DNA of 64,000 bases, taken from assembly GCA_038502055.1 (NCBI GenBank), contig JAXRKN010000045.1, forward strand, positions 2,564,501 to 2,628,500. Direction: 5' to 3'. The translations under genes were made by a program, and so were the position numbers. The notes under the pieces were generated by a model. It did no database searches, had not been told where the DNA came from, and worked only from the letters and a program-made list of their open reading frames with translations. Source of the stretch: Tanytarsus gracilentus (lineage: Eukaryota > Arthropoda > Insecta > Diptera > Chironomidae). Positions 24,201 to 37,800 of this stretch are shown here, in pieces. Positions within the stretch are counted from its first letter, which is position 1. Each line of letters starts with the position of its first letter.

Positions 24201-27200
24201 CCATGATAGACATTATTCAAAAATCGTCAATGTCAATCGATTCCTGATGCAATGACGAGTTCAACGACATACATGAAGCCATAGTTCTGAAAAATGGACA
24301 TTAGTGGCACTCCTGGCCGGCCATGATAGACATTCTTCAAAAATCGTCAATGTCAATCGATTCCTGATGCAATGACGAGTTCAACGACATACATGAAGCC
24401 ATAGTTCTGAAAAATGGACATTAATGGCATTCCTGGTCGGCCATGATGGACATTCTTCAAAAATCGTTGATGTCAATCAATTTCTGATGCAATAACGAGT
24501 TCAACGATACCCATGAAGGTATAGTTCTGAAAAATGGACATTAGTGGCACTCCTGGCCGTCCATGATGGACATTCCTCTAATATCGTCAATGTCAATCGA
24601 TTCCTGATGCAATTACGAGTTCAACGATACCCATGAAGCCATATAAGAGAAAATTTGTATGAAAAAGGACATTTTTGCACTCAGGGACGGTCCTTGGAGG
24701 GTCGTACCTCAAAACAAAATACTTCTTGCACAACTAGAGCCAAAACCCGATCTTTAGCCACAAACCCGAGTCAAATCCGACCAGCCGTTCTTGAGATATG
24801 GCGTTCACTAAGATCGTAAGAAAGTAAGAAAGTAAGAAAGTGAGAAAGTGAGAAAGTAAGATGACTTAAATGGCTCTAACTCCTCGTAGGATCAACCGAT
24901 TTCAAATCTGTTTTCGCCTGTTTGTAGGGTTTGACTAGGCCTATCATTTGAGTATAAGTTTTGATGGTGCACAAAGTAATGTCTTGGCACTAGGGGTCAA
25001 AAACTGGTTTTGGAGAAATCCAAAATTAATATATAGCGGAGCTATAATTTATCGCCCTCTTCATATTGCCTTCTGACTTCACATGAAAAAGTAATAAATG
25101 AAGGAATTTATAGCTGATAAAATGCAGTGATTCATCATCAATCGTCGAATGTCTCGTTCTCTCTCATCTTTCACGATTGTCATCGCTTTTGAAGACATTC
25201 AGAAAGCCATCAGTTAAATTTTCTATATTCTAAACATCCCACGGATGATTGGCGAGAAAGAATTGAAAAAAATTGTGAGAAAGTTTTGTGTCCCCTAAAG
25301 GTGGATTCATTCATAAGTTACAAAATGGTCAACATAAATATTTTTTGGCTACCTTAAAAAAATCTTAATGGACCTCACCATTTTTCTGTTTCATAACACA
25401 CTCATAATTCCATCCAATTAATTCTTCATTTTCGCGAGATAAAGCTTTAAATATGTCTTCGCTTTATTTGTGCTGCCGTTCTCCGCATATACAGTTGCTC
25501 TATTCCTTTATTCTTTTATTAATGATTTTGTTGAAAAAGCATCAGCAGCCTCTTCGTGAGCAAAAGAACAATGCGATGAAGAACTATCTGGGGATAAATT
25601 GAGAACAAGAGGAGAGCACAACAAATGAAATAAAGCTTCAGCTTGATTGTGTGTGCAAACGCGCGCAAAAGATCTTTCAATTTGACCGATAAATTAACGA
25701 ATATGTATGTGGAGAGGAGAGAAGAAGAAATAACTCACAAGACTAATAACGGACTGTCTTCTACAATCTATATTATATTATTCTCTTTGCTTCTTTTCTG
25801 CTGATTTTACTACTCTTTACGTCTTTGATTTCAAAGAGCGAGACGTGATGGTGATGATGACAAATTTATCTTGATGCTGATTTGAAAAGTTTTTAGGTTT
25901 GAGATCGAGAGCAATTTCAGAGATTGATACGTTAGAAAATGATTTAAACTTTTTGGTATATCCGAAAAAAAAACTTTGAAAGCATTTTTAAAATAATTTT
26001 AGTCGAAAAATTTCTTTTTCATGTGAGCAAACAATTTCGAAGGCTTAATTCTTGATGCACATCCTCAAGCACTTTTCTTAATAAACTCTCAGCGCAAATA
26101 TATATTTGCCGGAATATATTATCGATTCACAATCATGCGGCAACATGCATAAAAGATAATTCCAAAAGCAAATAATAGCATTCGTTCTTTTTTTGGAAAC
26201 GAGACGGCAAATAAATTCATTTCTTTCTCTAATGCTCTCATAACATGAAGAGTTCTTAAGAGATGAGATCGAGGACTGAAATAAAAATCATCGATTGATG
26301 GAATAATTTCGCCTCCATCTCAATCGGCATTACGACCACTCAGACATCTGTCTTTAGCGATTGAGAATCAATTTTCGAAGAACAAATTTACTACAATTTC
26401 GTTTTGTAATTGCGCAAGAGGCCGTGGCGGCAAAAAGAGATGCTAGATTTTGCAAATAAAAGCGCGAGAAATGCCAGCAACACCCGTCCAATCAAGTAGA
26501 ACATAATCAAATGTTGTTAAACGCGGAGAACCGTTACTGTTATTATAAAGCAAGAGGAGAAAGAGAGAGAAGAGAAAATAAAATCATTGCCATGGTGGAT
26601 AGTTGTTGGTTCTTGTAGTTGGTTAATAAGCGAGTACTAGCAATCTTTCTTCTATCTTCTACACACATATACGGGTTATTATTGCATACAATTTTCCCTT
26701 ACTTTTCTCTCCATTAAATCTCATTCTTGTGATTTTTCCTCTCTTTCTTTACACTCGCTAACAATTCTTCAAATTAGATTTTTATGTGTCGAGATGGTTC
26801 ACAATTAAAATTTAAAAATTTAGTTTAAAAACAGTGAATTATCACTAACTTTTATCTGTAAAGTCAAAAATTTAAATCCCAAACTCATCAAAACACACGA
26901 AATTAAAAAACGTAAAAAAAATTGGAAAGGAAAACTTTTTAAATTTTTTTACTTGACCTCTCTTAGCGCGCTCAGTTCCTTCTTGAAAAGGCAATTTTGA
27001 TCCAATTTTTACCTTTTTATTATTCCCTTCTACTGAGACGGCTTTAGGCTCTCGAGATGGGAGTCTTTTGAAGAAATATTCGGAGATTACGTAATTTATA
27101 TACAAGGTCGATGCTCCTTCTTGGAAAGTTTGTGAGAGTGAATTTTTATATCAATGCATTTATTTTGAGACGTTTTCAATTTTAACATCCAGTAATTATT

Positions 27201-28765
27201 TCCTGGAAAATGACAATTAACAATTGGACATCACGTAATTTAAAAATACACCTCTCCTCTGCTTGATTCTTATTTTTCTTTGTTGATGAAAAGATTCTAA
27301 AGCGTTTTATTCTTTTTTAAATCGCTTAACTCTGTCGAATTGGCGTAATTCCGGCACCATCTTGATGCAATAAAAGTGAATAATTACGGGTTGAATAATA
27401 ATGGGAGGAGAAGACAGCTGAGATTCTTGATAATATTTCGACATGATTAAATTTTTAATTTCTAGTTATGGTTGAACCTTCAAGTGAGTACCTTTAATGA
27501 TCCGGTAATCCATAATAGCGATCTCAATCGAGGGTTTATCTTTCGGCGGCAATCTAATCTCTCTTTATTTTCATTGTTCCACAATTTCTTTTCAAATAAG
27601 ACCTTCAAATTTGATCGCGCCGATGCCGACGACTCGATAAAATATCTTTAAAAGCTCAGATGGAAATAAATTAACCGTCACAAGTCAAAAAATTAAAGAG
27701 ATGAAAATGAAAAACAATTTCCTGTTGTAGTTTTTTTGTGGTTTTTTTATGCGCTTTCAATGAACATTGGATTATGATGAAGTGAAGTTTTCGATATGAT
27801 GATGAGCCATTTTTTATAGCTTTATAGCTTTATGCTGTGCGGAAAAGAAAAATCGCTCATTTCAATTTCACTTCGAATGAAAATGAAGGTGAAATCTCGG
27901 AGCGGCATATAACAATATTATTAATGGTGTACAGAATAAAATTCGCGTAAATTAGAAAATCTAAATTGTGCTGTGTTGCGTGAAAAAAATTCAGTGCATT
28001 ATGGCTGAAGTGCATTAATTATTAATTCAATGCTAAAGAGAGAAAACTAAGGTTTTTGTCGTCATCCGCAGAAATTAACTTTCGCTACCATTAAGCTTCT
28101 CAGATATATTAAGTTTGCATATTCTCAGATTGCAATAAGATCCAAGGGATGAACACTTTATTTTTTTTTTTGTTGATCAAATAATTAATAAAAAATTATA
28201 ATTTGTCAAATTTATTAGTTTCAAAAATTACCATCCCTTTGAAACTGCACGGGAGAAATAAATAAATTAAGTAGGTAGAATAGAAGGAACGAAAGTGTAA
28301 TTAATAATTGCTGCCGTGGCACGCTATAATTTTCTCTCCCTCTATGCTCACAAGATAATTTTCATCGCTGCATTGCCGAGTGGAAGCGATTGTTGTGTTG
28401 TTAATTAAGTCTCGTTGATATCACATGAACTTGATCTCTTTTTGACGCGATGAAGAAAAATCTCTCATGTTATCATTCTCACGATGTTTATTTTCAATCT
28501 CACTTTTAATCGAGCTGCATCGTGTTACTCATATGATTTTTTTTAAAATCGTTACAGGAGCTGAAAGAGAGTTTCAATTATGGCCTCTTTTGTCCACCAG
28601 CGAATGGAAAGGCGGGCAAGTTTTTGGATGAAGAGCGGCGATTAGGCGACTATCCATTTAATGGCCCAGTTGGATACCTAGAGGTAAGAACGTAATAAAA
28701 TAATTAAGAAATCTTTTACCTCGTGTAATTTGCTAAATTTAGGCTAATCCTAATATATGCTTGCT

Positions 28766-28853
<88 letters not shown>

Positions 28854-31800
28854 GGTTTAAGAGCTCAGAGTTACCTCTTTGTTGTATCATGATTTATGAT
28901 TACAATTCAACCTAACTGAATATTATGAAACGGTCAGCATGGTACTAGTAGTAGGTAGCAGGCTGAAACAATAACAGATTTTTACTGATATTATTAATTA
29001 TTGTTCTGCAGTAAACCGCTAATTTTATTGCTCAATAACTTCGAGCAAAAAAATGTTTTTTAAATAAAGTAGAATGTGTGTGCAGGAGAAATAGATTGAA
29101 ATGTTTTAAATATTCTTAGAATAGTAATTTAATAGATGCGGTTAAATAATTAGAGCAATTCAGGGTGGAAATTGAGTAGATCATAATCAAGTTAATTTTT
29201 TACATCCATAAGTGACATATTTTTAGTTTCGTGTTCAAGATAGTTTGAGATTAACAAATTTCCACCAAACCCACTCAATTTCCACCTCATACTAATCAGA
29301 TAATTCTAAAGTAATTTTAACATAAAAAAAAATAAATAGAATAGCAAGAATACCTCAATCTCTTGGTAGACAGCATAATTTCAATTTTCTAGAATGAATA
29401 ATAGCGGATGGAAAAAATAGCTCTTTAATAGAAATAATTATCGTACCTTCCTATGAGTTACTTCTACTTTTTTTCGCCTCTCGCTATGAAAGAAAAAGAG
29501 GAAAAATCTAATTATCGACTTCTTTTCTCTTTCATTTTTCTCTCCTCTATCATATTCAAATTACCATTCATTATTGTTAACTCTTTCTCTCTCTCTCCCT
29601 CGCTGATTTACTTCATTCAATTCACTTTGACATCGTTTGATAATGAATTGAGAGAGTGAAAAACTTTCATCGTTATTAATAATTTCACGAACACCGATCA
29701 TGAATGACACTGATTTTTTTACTTCATTTTTCAGTTGAAATATAAGCGTCGAGTGTACAAAATGCTCAACCTCGATGAGCGTCAACTGCGTGCGTTACAC
29801 TCGAGATCAAATTTGAGGAGATTCTTGGAGTGCATAAATAGTGGACAGGTGGAAAAAGTTTCAAAAATGTGTGTCAAAGGACTCGATCCAAACTTCCATT
29901 GTCAAGAGACCGGAGAGACACCACTCGCGATGGCAACTAGTGCAAAAAAGCCACAAAAACTTCTGATTGCTTTAGTCAATGGCGGTGCTTTGTTGGATTA
30001 TCGTACGAAAGATGGAAGTACGCCACTGCATAGAGCTGTCGAAAGAGATTGTCTCGAAGCTGTATCGTGAGTATAATCTAAAAAGATTCTATAAAAATCC
30101 ACACGAGACCTCAAATTGAATCTTTTTTTTTCATTTTCACAGCACTCTCCTTGAGCTTGGCGCGTCGCCGAATTATCGAGATGCTAAAATGTTGACTCCC
30201 GTCTATTTGTCAGTAACAAAAAAGACCGATTCGAAAATAACGGAAGCACTTCTGCATGACCACGCTGTGCTTGGAACGCAGGACATTCAAGGTTGGAATG
30301 AGGTGCATCAGGTAAGTCGCAATTATCATGAAATTAGATATCTTATAAGAGATAATCTCACGGTGAGCTTTAAATGCCTAAGCGGACCTCTCACCGGTAG
30401 TAATCACGATGATAGCAATGATGGCACACATAATGTGGTATAATTGTGCCAATTACCGACTTGTCGAAGTTAATAATGAACATTTAAATGTGCTCAGTCG
30501 GTCAATCGATCGGGCTGAGTGAAGCTGGTGATTACTGGATTGTTCTTCAGAAAGTTTTTCAGTTTCACTGAGAGAAAAAATTCAAACCATTTAAAATTTC
30601 ATTTTATGTTTAAAAACATTAAAAGCTGTTAAAATTTACTTTAAAAAATTACCATCAGTGTCTGATGTTTGTTCAACTGAACATTTTTCTAACCCATTTT
30701 ACATGTTTGCCACTCATTCACGATAAAATTACCTTTCAATGTTCTATTGAATTAACTTCCGGACTAAATTATTGCATCAAACAAATTTCACTTTATCTTC
30801 TCGTTGCAGGCCTGTCGCAATGGACTAGTGCATCATTTGGAGCATTTACTGACGTATGGCGGCGATATGGATAGCAAAAATTCAACTGGAAATACACCTC
30901 TACACGTTTGTGCCGTGAATAATCAAGAAGCTTGTGCGCGAATGCTACTATTTCGCGGTGCTAATCGTGGAGCACTCAACTATGCAAATCAAACGCCTTA
31001 CCAGGTAGGAAACTGCTGCTGTCTTTTTATTATTATTGTCATAATATTTATTGCGATTGTTTTTTCGCGAGAGAATGTCGCAGATATTGCAACTTTTTAA
31101 ATTATTTTAAAAACTTTACTGAGGTTTATTTTTTCGCTGTCATAAAACTGTTTTTTATTAACGGGGAAGTGCGAAAAATTTTATGATAATTATTTAAGAA
31201 AACTTAGCCAACATTTAAAAAAACGATGATTTATTGAATTCTAAAAAAAAATTCAATCACGGAATTTTTGCCATTTATTATTTAAACAGAAAATTAATTT
31301 TCGTTCCCCAACTCTTTTTCTCCCTCCAATTTTATTCATGCTCGTGTGAACGATTTTTTTAAATGAATTTTTTATGGATATCGATTTCGATGACGACAAC
31401 TAAAATATTACAAAATCTCCGCAGGTTGCAGTTATTGCGAGTAACTTCGAGTTGGCTGAAATGATTCAAAACTACAAGAGCGAAGATATCGGTGAGTACT
31501 GAGTACTAATTTAATTTGTTACAGTTCATTCCATTTACGACATTCGGAGTATTGACCGATTTTTTTTTCTTTCACCTGAAGTGGACAATATTGAAAAAAT
31601 AGAGAAGAGATTTAGTGGAAATTTTTCTCCATCTCATGTGAATGACCATGCTGCTAAAATACATTAAGAGAGCCGTTAAAATGATAAATAGCGAAGACAT
31701 TTTCGCTTTATTGTTAACTCTATTAGCGCGTGAAGATGTACACATGTCACTTCTATGTGTGTCTCTTCAGTGGTAAATTCAAAGCTAAAAATGGCCCACA

Positions 31801-34800
31801 AGAAATAAATGACCATTAAATCTCTTCGAGTGTCTTTTTCGGCCTTTTCCCTCTTTAAATAAGATTGGTCAATATCCGGAGGGAGCTAAGGGCTTTCGAC
31901 TTCAATTTAGAGCCGAGCAAAAAATTTTAAAGTAATTCAGACTCTAGAGTTTTTTGCAGCAAAAAATAGCTCGATAAGATAAATATTACCTAAAAAACTG
32001 TTGATAACTTATTCACGGTCAAGTGCTCGACGGGAATCCCCTGATTCCTGTCTTTTTTGTGCCTCCGATTTATCGGCGTCTAAAATGAAAATTGAAAGCC
32101 TAAAAATTAATTAATGTTTATGAATTATTATCAAGAGTGGAACACTCGGATTAAAATTTAAAATCTGAACGGATTTAAGTATTAATCCTAATCTATAGGA
32201 TTTAAATAAATCCAGGAAAAAAAATTAATCTGAATGTTCCTCCCTTTAAAAAGTCTAGAAAACCTTTAAATTTTCCCTATTTTCTTTTTTGTTGGAATGA
32301 AAATTATTCGAAAACTCTTCTTTACTATATAGCTGTTAAAAATAATAATTTCAAGATTAGTTTCTCGTTACATTTTTATAGTTAAATTTAATATTTAAAA
32401 AAGTTAAATCGCTCGTGAAGAAAGTGAAAGCTAAAAATTACGCATTTTAGAATTTTTTCTTTTTCCATTTTTCTTCTTTTATTTCAAGTCTTTCTCTCTT
32501 TTAAATGTTTGTTACTTGATTGTTTTTTTTCTTTTATATTCTCCATCAAGAAAAAATTCTTTTAAAGTGAATGAAAGAAAATCCATAAAAATTTCTTAGA
32601 TTTTTTTATTCTCACACTTTTATTATTTTTTTCTCACATATCCATAAAATAATGTTCGAATGGGAAAACATTGAGAAATAATCGCATTTAAATGTTCATT
32701 TGATTGCATACATCACAATGTGTCTGCTATACTTTGTTTCATTTCATTCCATCCGCGCAGATGGATTTTGAGTGTTTCCAGATCATTAATCATGGCACTA
32801 TGAAGAAGGTGATGAGAATGCACAAGGGCATCTCTAAAGATGCAATTTCCACATCTCATCATATTCAAGGTCCATCTCTTTAACTTTTCCCTCCGATGCG
32901 CAAAAAAAATATTATTTAATAATTCACTTTTGTTTATGTGTCTCGCGCGTTTTCCCATTAAACCTGCCATAAATTTGAATTTCGCAAATAAAATCACATT
33001 CCATTCACCGAGGTTCGTGCCGTTGATGTTAATAATATTAGTTTGTTTAATAGATCTCTAATATACCTGCTACCATTTTCGTGTCATTCTACAATTATTT
33101 TCATTGTTCATGTCGAAGCGCGATGGGAAAAAAATATTAAATTATCTCCCAAAGTTAATTCAATTACGAAAAATGTCGAGCTTATGAAAAATGTTAATTT
33201 TATTTTCCTTCTCTTTGTTGTCTCGCGCCGGACACTCTTGCATTGAGTGTGGTCATGTTAAGTGGTTTAATAGTGCGAATAATGGTCGCCACGATAATAA
33301 TGTTTTGGTAGACTAGTGCGGAAGTTGTTTTAGAAAATTTATGGGTTTGTTAAGTTGGATTTGAAATAGAGCAGAATTTCTTTAGAACTTAGTTTGAGAA
33401 AAACCACAATGTTTTCAAAATTGTGGTAAGTTTGAGATTAATTTAAAAACACCCTTAAAAACTTCGAATCACCAATCTACAATTTTACAGATCGTTAAAA
33501 TTAGTTTTTTTATAGTTCCAAAAAGAACTTAATGATTTCAAATTTTATACTCGAATAAAATCCAGATGATTGATGTAACAATATTTTTTAATTCGTAGCC
33601 TTGCACACTCCAAATAAAAGCTTTTTTTTACTAATGCAATGTCAGAGTAGTTAAAATATTTATATTTTACACGCTGCAATTTCGCGGTTTATGACTTATG
33701 GTTAGCGTATAATATATGTGACGATAGTCGAGACACAAAAGGGGTTAATATGAGTCCATTTTAGTAATTTATCACTCCCCACATGTGAGCATTATAAAAA
33801 TAAAATGCTCGCCGTTTATCTTTTATCGTCCTCTCCATATCATGAAAATGAAAATGTAACACGAATGTGCTTTGATGTTATTAGAGAGCGTCCCTCGTCG
33901 TGTTTCGCTATATCATTGCCCGCAATGAGGCATCAAAGATCGTCCGCAAAAAAAAGATGATTAATTCAATTGATGTTCATTTCCCATGAAAAATTGCTGT
34001 TATTTACACTCACGAAGCTCATGCAAAGCACAAATTAGATGCCTTTTATGTCTCTATGTGATCATGAGAAATGTTTACACATGGCTTTTTATCATCGATT
34101 TTTCGGTAAATTGATGATGTGCGAAAATATCTAAAGAATTCAATGAATCTCTCTTTAAAAAGATTTCTTTTCTCGCTTATCCAATATTTGACCTAGTTTA
34201 AGTGTAATCACAGAGTCACACACAAAACGAGTTTTCTAGATATTTCTTTTCTTTCACTTGCAACTAAAACCGCAATGCATATCAGTTCGAAAACTCTGGA
34301 ACGAGAATTATGTTCTAATGTTACTTTTTTTTGCATACCATTTTCGCTTGTTGTTACACTTATTTTTCCTTTCATGCCAGTTTCGCGTGTAATAATTTTT
34401 TCTGCCTCATATACTTCTACTTAAATTCACATTCCGATGCAAAAAGTACAGTAATATTAAACACAAAATCTAATGGAATTTCACTAGCAAGAAAAATTAC
34501 CGACAGTGGTCAAGAAATTATCGCAAAACATTGTGGCGCTTAAAAAATCTCTACAGAAGGTGAAAAGTAAAATAATCTCCATATCAGTAGCCAAAGTGAA
34601 GGCGGTGACATTTACCGCAGTAAGCATGAACTATTTGATTGTGCAAAAGGCATTGAACTTCATGGAATGAGTGCCAAAATTTTTTGTGCTTTTTGCAACG
34701 CTGCAAAAACTATTTTTCATGCTTTAAAATGTTTTTTTTAGAAAATTTAAATTTCTTGCTCACCAACAGTAAAATCAGCATAAAATTCTTTTCGTCATAA

Positions 34801-37800
34801 TTTCATAGACTTGCCGCTATTCACTATATTTTTTAAACATATTTATTGGCAATTTTATTTTGCAGATTGTGTTAATTTTTCTCTCTCTGCACTCGCATTC
34901 AACATTCTTTCATTCAGTTGATCTAAAAAAAACTATAAATGTTCGTTTGATGTCTGTTGACTTAGAGAAATTTATTATTCCTGGTGTTCGATATGAATGT
35001 GTAATAGAGTTTCTCACGGGTACCCGGTACGGGTATCCCGGTATGCCGTAATTTTCTACCCGGGTTTCCCGGAAAATTGCTCTACCCTTACCGGGTAAAA
35101 ATTAAAAAATTGAAGAAAATTTTTTAATTTTTTTGAAAAATCTTCCTCATACTGCTTTTTTAAGTTTTGTGTAAACAATACCTGAAAATGTTTTGTTTAA
35201 TGAGTTTTTCACTTATCAAAACTAATGCTTAAGAAGTGTTTCCTTTATAAATTTAGATTCGTTTGTAAATTTTTGTATTCAAAAAAGTATTTTGAAACAT
35301 CAAGTGCAAGTGCAACAAAAAAATAGCCATGAGATGACATGAGAAGACTCAAACAAAGATCTCCAATTTTGGACCGATTGTTTAAAGCTTTACTAACGAT
35401 TCAGGCAACATCAGTTTCTTCATAGAGGGCATTTTTAGAGGCTGGAGATATTGTAACAAAGGCTAGAACTCGAATGTCAGACCTTCACTGTGTAATGTTC
35501 CTTAAGAACTATTTCCATTAAACTTTTTATATTTATTTTAATCTTTTCATTTTCTGTTTAAAAAACTTTTATTTCTGTTACTAAAAATGCTCTATGTAAA
35601 GATTAGCCGAAAATTTGAGTAAAAATAGGTATATTTTTTTAAAATATTCTTACCCGGGCATGCCCGGGCTACCCGGGTAGTAAATTTTTTTACCCGGGTA
35701 GGACAAAATCTCATTACCCGGGCATTTGAGAAACTCTAATGTGTAATAATAAGAAGCATATTTTCTAGAGCACACCGCCGCATGATCGCACGAGTGACTT
35801 GGAGTGAAAAGGAGAATTAATAAATTTTAATTTCTGTCTCATGCTTAGCAATTAGCGCCTTTTAAAAGCTGTTGATATCCAGGCAGCATTAAATTACTGT
35901 TAGCCTATATCTGTTCAGTGAAAAGAGATCTCTTTTTTTTTGAATGTCAAAATGTGGCTGGGAAATGAAAAGAGAGTAAAAAATACACGTTAGCTATTCA
36001 ATTCACAATATGGCGCAATATTTTCATTGACAAAGTTGTAAAACGTGTCCGAATGGGAAAAAAGCCCATTTTTCACACGTTTTTCTATGAATTTTTTATT
36101 TACTGCTTTTTTTATTTATTAATTGAGTTGCTAGGAAATTTTTTACTACCCCAACGAGTCCATTCAACAATATCAATCACACGCGTCGTCATTGCCAAGT
36201 TTCATTAGCACAATTTTTAACTGTGAAAAATCTATGGCGTCGGTCGAAGAATTTTAATTGAATTCTTTTCATAAAATAAACACTCACGATGGTAACGACT
36301 GTTCGATAATTTATTGAGTCACTTTTATTGATAAAAAAAAACAATTTCAAGATTACTCACCGAATAGCCGACAAATGACGAAGATTATGATAAGAAATTA
36401 TTAATGAAAAGAATTTTAATTGCGGGAACAAAAGGCATGTGACGGTAATTGGGCCATTCTTAAGTACACTTTATAGTTTGCTGATAACATCAATCATCAA
36501 CTGCTTAGTGGCTGTCAAGAGAGGTTTTATGTTGCTAATAAATATATCAAGAATAAAAACTTATCAGTTACAGTTTAAAAATAAATAAACCGTTAAATTT
36601 TATGTTAATGCATTAAAAAAATTTCCTCCCTTGACCCTCAATAATATCTCGACCAACATAGTCAACCTGATATGTAAATAGTTTTTCAACCTCAGTCAAG
36701 AGGCGCGATGAAACATCGAGTATAAGTTTATCTCAATAAAACTGCCATACAATAAGTATATTGTTACCGTACAATAGCGCGATATTGAGTTTGCTGATAA
36801 GAGAGCTCGGCGGCGACCATGAAAATAATTGTACTGAATGTGATCACATTAATGTTGTCATTGCATGGCACCTATGAAAAAAAAAGTAATGAAAAACTTT
36901 CTGTTTTAAATTGGAAATTCATGCGATAAAAATCGCGTGTTATTGGCTTTTGTCGAAAGCACCTTCCGAAAAGATTAGTTTTTCTTCCGCACACACATTT
37001 GATGTTATATCACCTCCTCTGCACACCTTAAAGCCGATTAGTGTGATTTCCACCTCATTAATGTGCTAATTTATTATTCATAAAAATCTACTTAAATCGT
37101 TTGTCATGTAAGGAGAAAAATTTTTGTCTAAGCTATCGAATTTCGCGTTAAAGCTCAAATAAGTCAAAAACTGCTTGTATAGAAACACACAAAAAACAAC
37201 TACAGAGCTCAACTTTATGTAAACTTCACTGTGTTCTTTTTTTGTGTTTCAATGTGCGAGAAATAAATGAGAAATAATTTAAGCAAACACCACGAGCTAA
37301 AAGTGAGCTTCATAATTTTTACCGCGCATGAACAAGTGTTTGAGAACGTTTGGTATTTTTGGGTCTCATTTCCTTTCCGGATCAAGAATTTGACAAATAA
37401 GCATGACTTTTGTTGTTTTCAATTATCGAACAATAACAATAATTTCGTTGTCGGCACTCGTTTTAACAAAACATTCTTAACCTCAACGAAAAGCTCACAA
37501 ACTGTAAAACCTCAGACCTTTAAAAAGTTTTCCTCATCAATCTTACGCAAATTTAAATTTTTCCCTGTTTGAAGCGAAAATTTTAATTTTGTGACCTCCA
37601 GCAGTGCTAACGCTGTTTGTTTTACCAACTTTACTTTTGCGTTTCATTCAACAAACAATTCTACATTCTTTAAAAGTGCTCTTGCAATGTTTGTAAGCGA
37701 ATTCTTTAATAATTTACTTAAGAAAAAATAATCAAGTAATAAATGATGGCGTTAATTCTGAAGAATGCGTCGCTAATTAGCGAAAATATGCAAAAACAAA

